DNA of 64,000 nt from Saccharicrinis sp050589685 (GTDB lineage: Bacteria; Bacteroidota; Bacteroidia; Bacteroidales; Marinilabiliaceae), in assembly GCF_050589685.1 (NCBI RefSeq), contig NZ_JBNGOS010000004.1:62001-126000 (forward strand), read 5' to 3'. Shown one piece after another: positions 56,423 to 64,000 of the stretch (the stretch's first letter is position 1; every line of letters begins with the position of its first letter). The notes beneath the pieces were generated by a model, which made no database searches, was not told where the DNA came from, and saw only the letters and a program-made list of their open reading frames with translations. The translations under genes were made by a program, and so were the position numbers.

Positions 56423-57862
56423 TTGTCGAATCATATCATTCATAAGGTAACGGTTGATGTAAATACTGCCAGCGAGAAAGAGGCGTATTTCATTAAAGAT
56501 AATATCAGCCGGTTTTTGCAGGATCAGATATTTCCTCGAATAGAAAAATTGTTTGAAGAGTATGATTCGGGTAAGATACTTAGGGTTGATATTCTGGATT
56601 TGGAATTAGCCATAAAGGATTGGAAAAATACAAATGAAGTTGTTTCCAAATTGGAAAAGGAACTTTTAAAATGTTTAAATAATCCGGATTCGCACCTATC
56701 AAAAAGCACAGGAAGCGATCAAGCCTCAATTCAAATCCATGTACGAAACAACGCAGCGTCTATCTTTCTGTATTTTCTGGAGCATGGCTATCTGCCCTGG
56801 TATGGAAAAAAAGAGGATGTAATACAGTTTACGCACCCGGACAAATGGGAAAAGAACCTCGAAGAACAATCATTCGCTAAAAAGATAGGTTTACTGTTGC
56901 AGAAAGACGGACATGCGGTAAAACGTTTTGTCTACCAGCTTTCAACAAATAATATTTTGTCTTTCATCGATTCACTGGGTGTTTTAAATGTATCAGGAAA
57001 GAAGATCTTAATAACTTTTGTGGATAAATTATCTAATAATTTCAGGTCTGTTTTTTTAAGTTATTTCATATCGAAAACGGTTAATACGGAAAGTGAAAAT
57101 TCATTCTTTGATTTTTCAGAATTCTACAGTTCTCTGGGCATATCAGGGAATGAAAAAGAACATCTTTCCATAATTCATGAATTTAATACGGTCATAGAAA
57201 AGGCATTCTTAAAAAATATTGGAGGTAGAATACGCTTTAATCCCAAGGATAAAACACTAAAAAATAGTTTGTTGCAAAAGACATCGGATATAGTTCTTCG
57301 GGCTAATTTTGAGGAAATTGACAGAAAAGGGGAAGTTGCACACCCGTTTTTAAAACAGGATAATGATGAAATATTCGTAAACAATGCGGGCCTCATCCTA
57401 ATACATCCCTTTTTGAAGTCCTATTTCGAAAACCTGGCCTTTTTAGATAAAGAGGGTGCAATTAAAGAAGAAAGCCGTTTTGTAGCCTTGCATGCATTTC
57501 ATTTTCTGGTGACTGGGAAGGACGAATATTTTGAATCTGATATGATTTTGGAAAAGTTTTTATGCGGAATTCCTTTGGAAATACCGATTCCTACCTACAG
57601 CCTGATCAACGAGTATATAAAAACGGAGGCAGAAATTTTGTTAAAAGAAGTAATAAAACATTGGCCAGCACTCAAAAGCACATCACCCGATGGATTACGC
57701 CAAATGTTTTTTTATAGAGATGGGAAACTGCAAAAAACAGATAAAGGATATAAACTAACCGTTGAGTGCAAAGCGCAAGACGTGTTACTTGATCAATTGC
57801 AATGGGGCATTTCCATTGTAAAATTACCGTGGCAGAAAGAGTTGTTGTATGTAGAATGGTAA
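56423..57862 (+). CDS. contractile injection system tape-measure protein
   Basis: The 479-residue protein matches the CIS tape-measure family of Bacteroidota eCIS. It has an N-terminal helix pair (VDVNTASEKEAYFIKDNISR, LRVDILDLELAIKDW), a central helical region, the segment NNAGLILIHPFLKSYFENLA, the LHAFHFLVTGKDEYFESDMI helix and LEKFLCGIPLEIPIPT. It would fix the tube length and may contact cargo in the lumen. It starts at a TTG two bases after the previous stop. The downstream cargo gene begins after 3 nt, so cargo and tape measure are made together. Confidence 0.85.
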   Translation: MSNHIIHKVTVDVNTASEKEAYFIKDNISRFLQDQIFPRIEKLFEEYDSGKILRVDILDLELAIKDWKNTNEVVSKLEKELLKCLNNPDSHLSKSTGSDQASIQIHVRNNAASIFLYFLEHGYLPWYGKKEDVIQFTHPDKWEKNLEEQSFAKKIGLLLQKDGHAVKRFVYQLSTNNILSFIDSLGVLNVSGKKILITFVDKLSNNFRSVFLSYFISKTVNTESENSFFDFSEFYSSLGISGNEKEHLSIIHEFNTVIEKAFLKNIGGRIRFNPKDKTLKNSLLQKTSDIVLRANFEEIDRKGEVAHPFLKQDNDEIFVNNAGLILIHPFLKSYFENLAFLDKEGAIKEESRFVALHAFHFLVTGKDEYFESDMILEKFLCGIPLEIPIPTYSLINEYIKTEAEILLKEVIKHWPALKSTSPDGLRQMFFYRDGKLQKTDKGYKLTVECKAQDVLLDQLQWGISIVKLPWQKELLYVEW

Positions 57863-57865
57863 CTG

Positions 57866-59701
57866 ATGAAAACTAAGCAGAGGAGAATAAGAAGAAAAGA
57901 AAAGGGCAGTAGTCCTTTTTTTTCAAATAAAGAGGATGGTGGTTTTTTCATGGCACAACCCAAACTAACAGTTGGGCAACCAGGTGACAGGTACGAACAA
58001 GAAGCCGACCATATTGCGGATAAGGTGGTAGCAGGTAGCAAAAGAATTCAATCAAAGGCTGATTCTGGAAATTTCATTCAGGAACAGCTGCAAGGAGAGC
58101 CATTGGCAGAACAAATTAGCCCCTTACTTCAAAGACAGGAAGAACTGGAGGAGGACGTAATTCAATCTCAACCTCTGGAGGAGGAAGAAGAGATGTTACA
58201 GGCACAAGCCGAAGAAGAAGAGGAAGAAATGTTGCAGGCCCAGCCTGTTGAGGAAGAAGAGGAAGTGCTTCAGGCTCAATCTATCGAAGAGGAAGAAGAA
58301 ATGGTTCAAACAAAAGGATCTGGAAGTTCCAGGGCTATACCTAATATTGAGTCTACCCTAAGAGCTAACGAAGGTGGCGGCAGTAAATTGGATAGCGTTA
58401 CCAAGAGCGAAATGGAACAAAGTTTTGGGGCTGATTTCAGTAAGGTGAATGTGCATACCGATTCTACCGCCGTTCAAATAAGCAAGCAATTAGGGGCACA
58501 GGCTTTTACGCATGGAAACGATATTTATTTTAATAAGGGAAAATATAATCCTGAATCAACGGACGGCAAGCATTTGCTGGCCCATGAGCTGACCCATACC
58601 ATTCAGCAAACGGGTCAGGTATCACTGAATCTGCAAATGACCATAGGCGACAATCACGATTTGTCATCTGCCCGATTTTCCGGAAACCTGGTGTTAGAAG
58701 CTTGTTTCGATGGAGAACAAACACTGCAAAACGGAAGCAGCGGTGCTCCGGTAAGCATTATGCAACAAGCCCTGGTAGATGTGGGATTCCAATTGCCGGT
58801 TTTTGGTGTTGACGGTATTTTCGGTAATGAAACGCGAACCGCCATTCAGAATTTCCAACGGGCTTCATCTATCCCCGATACAGGTGTGTTGGATGTAGCT
58901 ACCATGTCGTCGTTAGATGCGCTTTACTCAGGTGGAACTCCTGTATTGCCACCTGCGGTACCTGTTAATCCGCCGCCAGGAACAGTACCCGTAGTTACAT
59001 CCGAAACCATAGCATCAGCTCCGGATGGCACTGCTGATACGCGAACAACGGTAGGTGTTGGGGAAAGGGTGCGGTTTACAGGGGATACCGCCGGAACATG
59101 GACTGCCACAACAGGTAGGATTATTGGTAACAATAATGGGGTTAATATGGTATGGGAAGCCCCACCTATAGCAGCATCACCAACCATTTCCTTAACAACA
59201 ACAGGTGGTGCAACATCCATCCATATGACTGTTACTGCGCCCGATTCTCTTACCATGACTGTAGGTGGGAGACACGCAATCCCCGCGGGAACTGCCGGTG
59301 CATGTATGCAGAACAATGTATTTATCCATCCGATGAATGTGAACTTTGGCAGAACGCAATGGCTCGAAGTGGCCGGCCCAGCTTCCAATGTTTCCGGCTA
59401 TTTCACAAGGTTTACTGCCGATCAAATATTTCATCACCCCAACCCTAATTTCCTACCTTTTAATGATAACAATACTGGTTTGACGGACCATGCAGCATGG
59501 CATGGTGTTCCGGCACCTTTTTCAGGTGGTAGATTTGACTGGGTGATCCCTAATTTGTATAAAATAGATGGAGAACCGGATTCGCAAGGAAAGATTTTTA
59601 CCAACACAACGCAAGCCTTTTTTATGACATCCACCGGTACCATGATGATTACCAAAGCCGGAGCTCTCGTTATTAGGTTTATAAATAATACGGTGATATA
59701 A
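57866..59701 (+). CDS. eCIS cargo 1: DUF4157 protein with acidic repeats and a peptidoglycan-binding domain
   Basis: The 611-residue protein has several parts. A basic N-terminus (1-28) precedes the leader QPKLTVGQPGDRYEQEAD (31-48). Four imperfect acidic repeats follow (about 100-150; EEEEEMLQAQ-like). The DUF4157 core (about 165-250) has the zinc-metalloprotease-like HELTH at 240-244 and FGADFSKVNVHTDS. A peptidoglycan-binding domain spans about 290-352 (VDGIFGNETRTAIQNFQRAS). A Pro/Thr-rich linker leads to a 200-residue C-terminal domain of unknown kind (ADQIFHHPNPNFLPFNDNN). DUF4157 proteins are known eCIS-linked cargo. It lies between the tape measure and cargo 2. Confidence 0.88.
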   Translation: MKTKQRRIRRKEKGSSPFFSNKEDGGFFMAQPKLTVGQPGDRYEQEADHIADKVVAGSKRIQSKADSGNFIQEQLQGEPLAEQISPLLQRQEELEEDVIQSQPLEEEEEMLQAQAEEEEEEMLQAQPVEEEEEVLQAQSIEEEEEMVQTKGSGSSRAIPNIESTLRANEGGGSKLDSVTKSEMEQSFGADFSKVNVHTDSTAVQISKQLGAQAFTHGNDIYFNKGKYNPESTDGKHLLAHELTHTIQQTGQVSLNLQMTIGDNHDLSSARFSGNLVLEACFDGEQTLQNGSSGAPVSIMQQALVDVGFQLPVFGVDGIFGNETRTAIQNFQRASSIPDTGVLDVATMSSLDALYSGGTPVLPPAVPVNPPPGTVPVVTSETIASAPDGTADTRTTVGVGERVRFTGDTAGTWTATTGRIIGNNNGVNMVWEAPPIAASPTISLTTTGGATSIHMTVTAPDSLTMTVGGRHAIPAGTAGACMQNNVFIHPMNVNFGRTQWLEVAGPASNVSGYFTRFTADQIFHHPNPNFLPFNDNNTGLTDHAAWHGVPAPFSGGRFDWVIPNLYKIDGEPDSQGKIFTNTTQAFFMTSTGTMMITKAGALVIRFINNTVI

Positions 59702-59715
59702 AATTTAATGATTAG

Positions 59716-60048
59716 ATGCTTCGGGTAAATCTTTTAACAAGCAGCGAAAAAGTACCCTTTGATAGATTGGGCGATTTTGAAATTGGTGTATCTGTTTATA
59801 ATCCAACATCACAAACTTTACATTTCGATATTTCTGAAACTTCACTTTTTATAAATGGAAACAAAAGTGTCGCCTGGGATTTAGCAGTTCAAAATGGGAC
59901 TATCATTAATTTTAGTGTGCCTTCGCATCAAACCAAAACGGTACAATGGCCACTAGGTAAGGCTTTATTTTCAGAAAAGGGAGCATCTGAGTTGAAACTT
60001 CTGTGGAAGGGTGAAACTCAACTAAAAGTTGTAAAAGTACAGGATTAA
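59716..60048 (+). CDS. small beta-sandwich protein between two cargo genes
   Basis: The 110-residue soluble protein has no signal peptide. It looks like an Ig-like beta-sandwich (LGDFEIGVSVYNPTSQTLHF, TSLFINGNKSVAWDLAVQNG, HQTKTVQWPLGKALF), resembling BsuPI-like or LEA-type folds. It sits 14 nt after cargo 1 and 8 nt before cargo 2. This position suits an immunity protein, a loading adaptor or a small particle protein. No evidence decides between these. Confidence 0.65.
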   Translation: MLRVNLLTSSEKVPFDRLGDFEIGVSVYNPTSQTLHFDISETSLFINGNKSVAWDLAVQNGTIINFSVPSHQTKTVQWPLGKALFSEKGASELKLLWKGETQLKVVKVQD

Positions 60049-60056
60049 ACTATTTC

Positions 60057-62423
60057 ATGTTCACATCAAAAAATAACATAGCGGAATCCTCCAAATCATC
60101 GGGTAACAATTTTTCTACTTCTTTTATCCAACCCAAACTAAAAGTGGGACAGCCGGGAGATAAATTCGAAGTTGAAGCAGATAGGGTGGCCGATAATATG
60201 GTGGAAGGAAACACCAAAACAGATAATTTTCTGAACTCATCATTTTTCCCATCACCCGAAAGTAATTCATCTCAGTTACAATCACTGCCCGAAAACAATC
60301 CGGAGGAGCTGGAAGAAATTCAAGAAAAAGAACTAGGAGAATCGGAAGCAATACAATTAAATGTTGATGATGATATTTTGCAAGGTAAATGTGAAGAGTG
60401 CGAAAAGGAAGAAAAGCTGTTGCAAACAAAATCTTCGGGAGATTCTGAGGTAAAGCAAGATATTGAAGCACAATTAACAAATTCTAAAGGTGGCTTACCT
60501 TTGGATTCGTCTATCCAGCAAGAAATGGGAACGGACTTTGGTGCAGATTTCAGTGAAGTTAAAATTCATACAGGTTCAGAAGCTGTTCAAATGAGTCAGG
60601 AACTGAATGCACAGGCTTTTACAGTTGGAAACGATATTTACTTTAATGAAGGAAGGTATAATCCTGAAAGTAAGGGTGGTAAGCACTTATTGGCTCATGA
60701 ATTAACACACACAATCCAACAGAATCATTCAGCGGTACAAAGAAAATGTGATTGCATTAACGAAGAATTGACAGGTTCATCCGATTTGTTAGTGCAAAAG
60801 GTGGATGATGAAGCTACAGAAGCTCCTCAAAATACAGAACCTCCCCTTGATGTGAATGACACACTTCCTAGTGAATGTGGTGACATTGATGCTTTAGGGC
60901 AAAGTCAAATAGAAGACTTCTTATCGACATTTCACCAAGAAATAAGTACTTGGGAAGATTGGCGAAATCAAGTCAATTGGGATAATGCTACGGTAAGTGG
61001 ACAAATACCATCTATATCACCCTTGCTAGGCGCTTTCGACTCTTTATATAATACGGATTTCTATTGCACCGAGTCAATGATATTGGTGATCCCTTCGGAT
61101 CATACCGAAATACGCAGAATGCTCGACGAAGGGACTGGGCTTCAGTTGGGAATAAGCTTGCAGGAATTCGATTTGATTAACGAATGGATGCAGTACGACC
61201 GAAATACCAGCAATACGTTTCAGAATTACTTTCAACTCAATCCGGGAGATGAGGTGGAACACCACTACACTATAAACGTAATTGTGGCAGTTGGAAAAAC
61301 GGATGATATTGCTGCAGCGGGAGCTGGCTTTGGTGGTGCTATGGAAACTCCAGTTGGTAAAGTAAAAATAGGGTGTTTTCTTAAAGTTGGAGTAGGGGGA
61401 GGTTATGTGGTATTCCGTTATGCCAATAATCTGGGTATGACATGGGAACAAGGCTATCTGCAAGTTAATGTAGGATTATCCGGAGAGTGCTCTGTTGGGG
61501 CTTCTATTGGTCCATCCGTTGATACTAGTTTTGGTAGTGAAGACTTATGTTCTGGTTCGGCAGACCCGGATCCAACCCCTGATTGGTATGGACCTAAAGA
61601 TTTTGCCGGAGGAACTGTTGAACAATCATTCGGTGTTAGTGGAGGTTTAGGTTTAACGGCTGATGTTAGTGCTGCTTATTTATATCTGGTAATTCCCGGA
61701 AAGCCGGATATTTTCTTTAATACCTCAGGGGCCTGCTTTGGACTGGAAATAGGAGGTCATATGAATTTGCCAGCAATCAATATCATTCAAGGAGGAGGAC
61801 AATTTGCCGTTGGTGGTTTTGAAGGCACACCTGGTGATCTGGAACCCAGTGTAGGTATTTGTGATAACTCGGACCTGGAACAGGTAAGGGAGGCACTCAT
61901 TACACGAATGTTGTACTTTGAAACAGGGGAAAGTGATGTTCATACCGGCGAACATGCTTCCAATAACGGGGTTGCTCTTAACGAAATCCTGTCTGCTGTA
62001 AGTGGTAACCTGGATAATACATTCTTGAGTTCCATAACTATTTCGGTAGTAGGACATGCTTCACCACTTTGGACTGGAGCTTCCGAAGAACGGGCTGCGT
62101 TAGAAAATTTGAACCTCGCCTTGACAAGAGCTCAGAATACCAGTTTGTTGTTATATGATGGACTGAATGCTTTCGATGGTGAATTACCACCTATTTCAAT
62201 TATCTCAGATGGAGTTTGCGAAGAGGGCACACCAGCATCCGAAGTTGATTTTGAAGAAGAAAGTCGGGGCTCAGAAGAAGGATTGGAACAAACTGAAGAC
62301 CCAGAAAATGATTGGCAACGATATAGAAAAGTGGAGATAACCGTTTATGTAACAAGATTTGTAGATAATAGTTTGACCATGTTAGCAGATCAGGTAAATC
62401 CCGAAAATAATTTTTGCCAATAA
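60057..62423 (+). CDS. eCIS cargo 2: DUF4157 protein with glycine-rich middle and OmpA-like domain
   Basis: The 788-residue protein carries the leader QPKLKVGQPGDKFEVEADRV (25-44), an acidic stretch with CEEC (C112, C115), and the DUF4157 core with HELTH at 214-218. A long beta- and glycine-rich region follows (about 400-600; AGAGFGGAMETPVGKVKIG, FLKVGVGGGYVVFRYANN). The OmpA-like domain spans about 615-770 (SVVGHASPLWTGASEERAAL, LALTRAQNTSLLLYDGL, RYRKVEITVYV). OmpA-like domains bind peptidoglycan in other proteins, and peptidoglycan binding is also suggested for cargo 1. The middle could act on membranes (speculative). Confidence 0.85.
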   Translation: MFTSKNNIAESSKSSGNNFSTSFIQPKLKVGQPGDKFEVEADRVADNMVEGNTKTDNFLNSSFFPSPESNSSQLQSLPENNPEELEEIQEKELGESEAIQLNVDDDILQGKCEECEKEEKLLQTKSSGDSEVKQDIEAQLTNSKGGLPLDSSIQQEMGTDFGADFSEVKIHTGSEAVQMSQELNAQAFTVGNDIYFNEGRYNPESKGGKHLLAHELTHTIQQNHSAVQRKCDCINEELTGSSDLLVQKVDDEATEAPQNTEPPLDVNDTLPSECGDIDALGQSQIEDFLSTFHQEISTWEDWRNQVNWDNATVSGQIPSISPLLGAFDSLYNTDFYCTESMILVIPSDHTEIRRMLDEGTGLQLGISLQEFDLINEWMQYDRNTSNTFQNYFQLNPGDEVEHHYTINVIVAVGKTDDIAAAGAGFGGAMETPVGKVKIGCFLKVGVGGGYVVFRYANNLGMTWEQGYLQVNVGLSGECSVGASIGPSVDTSFGSEDLCSGSADPDPTPDWYGPKDFAGGTVEQSFGVSGGLGLTADVSAAYLYLVIPGKPDIFFNTSGACFGLEIGGHMNLPAINIIQGGGQFAVGGFEGTPGDLEPSVGICDNSDLEQVREALITRMLYFETGESDVHTGEHASNNGVALNEILSAVSGNLDNTFLSSITISVVGHASPLWTGASEERAALENLNLALTRAQNTSLLLYDGLNAFDGELPPISIISDGVCEEGTPASEVDFEEESRGSEEGLEQTEDPENDWQRYRKVEITVYVTRFVDNSLTMLADQVNPENNFCQ

Positions 62424-62452
62424 AACTTTATAGTTTCAATTAATAAGGAAAT

Positions 62453-63577
62453 ATGCTTGCTTCCAAAACCCTATCCGATGCCCAATATTCATCAAACAAT
62501 AATGGTGTTAATACTTCATTTATCGAGCCTAAGCTAAAAGAGCGACAATCAGGCGATAAGTTTGAATTGGAGGCGGATAATACGGCCGATACTATTATTG
62601 AAAGTTCAACTCAACCCGATTCTTTTTTAAATACATCTTTCTTTCCTTCATCAGATTCTAATATTCTTCAAATTCAGCCAGAAGTTAATCCTGATGAACA
62701 AGATGAACTTCAAGAACAATCTATAGTAGCTGTTAATGGAATTTCGCAGGAATTCAGCTCTTCGGATGAATTATCAGATGGTCTATGCGCTGATTGTGAA
62801 AGGGAAGAAGAGGAATCCGAACTTGGCTTGTCGGCAGAAATTGAAAACATTCCTTTTGGTGATATGATCAATAAATATCCCTTAGATATATTATCCGTAA
62901 CAGACCCAATTACAGATCTCGGTTGTGATGATGGACGTGATATTAATAATAACGGGGATCATGATTTAGATAAGGACATTCATCATCCTGATGATAGAAG
63001 TCCTGATATTTGGATTTACGATACTATATTGGGAGAATCCGGTGCTTTCTCTGATTTTCAGATAGGATTTTTTGCAGGAACATTCGGTGTAGACACAACA
63101 GACGATAACAGGCTGTTCGATAATTTTACATCCGGAAGCGGATCGCAAATCCATTTTGGTACGGGAAGTGATATGGCAAGGGAAATTGGAAGTACCGATG
63201 CGTTTACTTCTTTTGCCCGTGAATTTGAAACATCCATCCGGGTTTATTTTGATGAGCACCAAACCTTAGCAGGCTTCGACTGTCAGGCAGAGCTTATTAG
63301 AACCCGCCCCAATTATGTTGGAGGATTGGATAGTTTGTTTTCATGGGCGGTTATGGGCGGTTATCAACGTTTGGCAGTTGAGATTGATGCTTCAAGTGGA
63401 AATCTCGATGTTACCTATCGTGTTTTCGACCACTATGGAGCTGGGGTTAGTGATGCCTGGAGTTATTTGCCGGGACTGTCCGCTATGTATTATCTGCAAC
63501 ACTACGTGACCAATTCAGAAAACACCTATGTTCCTTTTATTTGGTCGGTGCAAATCAGTCGTTTTTCAAGCTTATAA
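62453..63577 (+). CDS. eCIS cargo 3: same leader, no DUF4157 core, different C-terminal domain
   Basis: The first 50 residues align with cargo 2 without a gap: FIEPKLKERQSGDKFELEAD at 23-42 (cargo 2: FIQPKLKVGQPGDKFEVEAD). The similarity continues through FLNTSFFPSSDSN and to CADC with both cysteines at the same positions (112, 115). The HELTH core is missing. Instead, residues about 180-374 form a new domain (FTSGSGSQIHFGTGSDMARE, TYRVFDHYGAGVSDAWSYLP, YYLQHY, YVPFIWSVQI). The DHYG and YxPF segments recall the DUF3289 type, an uncertain match from memory. It is a strong candidate toxin module. Confidence 0.8.
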   Translation: MLASKTLSDAQYSSNNNGVNTSFIEPKLKERQSGDKFELEADNTADTIIESSTQPDSFLNTSFFPSSDSNILQIQPEVNPDEQDELQEQSIVAVNGISQEFSSSDELSDGLCADCEREEEESELGLSAEIENIPFGDMINKYPLDILSVTDPITDLGCDDGRDINNNGDHDLDKDIHHPDDRSPDIWIYDTILGESGAFSDFQIGFFAGTFGVDTTDDNRLFDNFTSGSGSQIHFGTGSDMAREIGSTDAFTSFAREFETSIRVYFDEHQTLAGFDCQAELIRTRPNYVGGLDSLFSWAVMGGYQRLAVEIDASSGNLDVTYRVFDHYGAGVSDAWSYLPGLSAMYYLQHYVTNSENTYVPFIWSVQISRFSSL

Positions 63578-63583
63578 TTTTGG

Positions 63584-64000
63584 ATGGATTCTCCGTTAAT
63601 AAAATATATCTCCCTATTAATTCAGTATCGACTCGAATTGGAATTAAAGGGAAATGCTGTAGTTTTCCCAGAGCTGGATATCAAAGTGTTAAATCATTCT
63701 CCACTGTCTCTATTTATCAAAGAAAATGAGCTTGCCGAACAGGAGATTGCCATCCTGTTACTTGCCATTCTGCCTCATATTCTACCATCCTTTATAAATT
63801 CAATTATCCAAAAATATTTGCCTGGTGGCGGAGATTTCCCGGATTTCGGTGGAGTCAAAGGTAAAAACCATCGTGGCATTCTACCTACCGGCGAAACAGT
63901 ATTGTACATTTTAGGTGGAAAAGACATTGCCAAACGTGTAGAAATAGCAAAGTTGTTTGGTGAATCACACCTGTTTGCTCAAAAAAATGTACTTTATATT
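63584..64000 (+). CDS. eCIS AAA+ ATPase (Pvc15-like), N-terminal part only
   Basis: The ATG at 63584, 6 nt after cargo 3, opens a frame that stays open to the window end (139 codons). The translated part matches the N-terminal domain of eCIS ATPases: a helical stretch (PLIKYISLLIQYRLELELKG, ELAEQEIAILLLAILPHILP), a glycine-rich loop, then GVKGKNHRGILPTGETVLYI with the LPTGET element and LGGKDIAKRVEIAKLFGES. The Walker motifs would lie beyond 64000. The ATPase is thought to help load cargo or assemble the particle. Its place directly after three cargo genes fits that. Confidence 0.85.
   Translation, partial: MDSPLIKYISLLIQYRLELELKGNAVVFPELDIKVLNHSPLSLFIKENELAEQEIAILLLAILPHILPSFINSIIQKYLPGGGDFPDFGGVKGKNHRGILPTGETVLYILGGKDIAKRVEIAKLFGESHLFAQKNVLYI

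Larger units (their letters stand above)
37932..64000 (+). other. extracellular contractile injection system (eCIS, PVC/Afp-like) locus, 3' end beyond the window
   Basis: Seventeen same-strand genes, most separated by 0-30 nt, encode a contractile tail with no phage head: cap, sheath, two tube proteins, baseplate (DUF5908, LysM, VgrG-like, PAAR, gp25, two wedge proteins), a PKD protein, tape measure, cargo and ATPase. The order matches Photorhabdus PVC and Serratia Afp clusters and their Bacteroidota relatives. No TssJ/L/M complex or membrane anchor is seen, so release as a free particle is more likely than a cell-attached T6SS; genes past the window could change this. Confidence 0.92.

Noticed and set aside
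58924..59388. 154-residue minus-strand open frame inside cargo 1
   Set aside because: It is the antisense of a Pro/Thr/Gly-rich stretch whose codon bias keeps the opposite strand open.
37932..64000. Prophage
   Set aside because: No capsid, portal, terminase, integrase or lysis genes are present; DUF4157, DUF5908 and the AAA+ ATPase point to an injection system.
37932..64000. Classical type VI secretion system
   Set aside because: No TssJ, TssL, TssM, TssB/TssC split sheath or ClpV is seen; the gene order is that of PVC/Afp loci.

Overview
The window looks like a chromosome segment of a marine or algae-associated member of the Bacteroidota, probably the Marinilabiliales or a near relative (the order is inference). 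The signs are a C-terminal type IX secretion sorting domain, Bacteroidota-type promoters (TTTG, about 19-20 nt, TAnnTTTG) upstream of mutS and a tRNA pair, few visible Shine-Dalgarno sites, AT-rich DNA, and a cluster of sulfatases and glycoside hydrolases.

Positions 1-24,200 are mostly core or metabolic genes. They encode an alginate-export-type porin, urocanate hydratase (hutU), a thioredoxin-like protein, a CoA-binding protein, a saccharopine-dehydrogenase-like enzyme, MutS, and tRNA-Gly/tRNA-Leu. A long minus-strand block follows: a transglutaminase-like protease, MgtE, a soluble MgtE-like regulator, an MscS-like channel, a RimB-like protease / RimK / aspartoacylase-like trio, a CaCA antiporter, a DUF502 membrane protein, a GreA/B-like protein and a fused sugar kinase-MurQ. 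The block ends in decayed insertion sequences: an IS1634-family element nested in an older truncated transposase. Just beyond is a 23-bp near-copy of the tRNA-Leu 3' end.

Positions 24,200-36,800 form a compact polysaccharide-degradation cluster: an AraC regulator, a URO-D-like protein, a GH29 enzyme, a secreted GH16 with a T9SS tail, two S1 sulfatases and a GH2 lipoprotein. The combination fits a sulfated red-algal galactan such as porphyran or agar (inference). No SusC/SusD pair is visible.

Positions 37,000-64,000 are the most notable part: a contractile injection system of the extracellular (eCIS/PVC/Afp-like) type. A PAS-LuxR regulator precedes genes for a DUF4255 cap protein, an unknown protein, sheath, two tube proteins, a 52-residue DUF5908 protein, a LysM baseplate protein, a VgrG-like spike, PAAR, gp25, a J-like wedge protein, a second wedge protein, a 1400-residue PKD-containing protein and a tape-measure protein. 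Then come three candidate cargo proteins and the start of the AAA+ ATPase, cut by the window end. No capsid, portal, terminase, TssJ/L/M or obvious membrane anchor is visible. Two of the cargos carry DUF4157 domains (HELTH). The third keeps the same 50-120-residue N-terminal leader but lacks the DUF4157 core and has a different C-terminal domain, which suggests that the leader is the loading signal and the C-terminal modules are exchanged.
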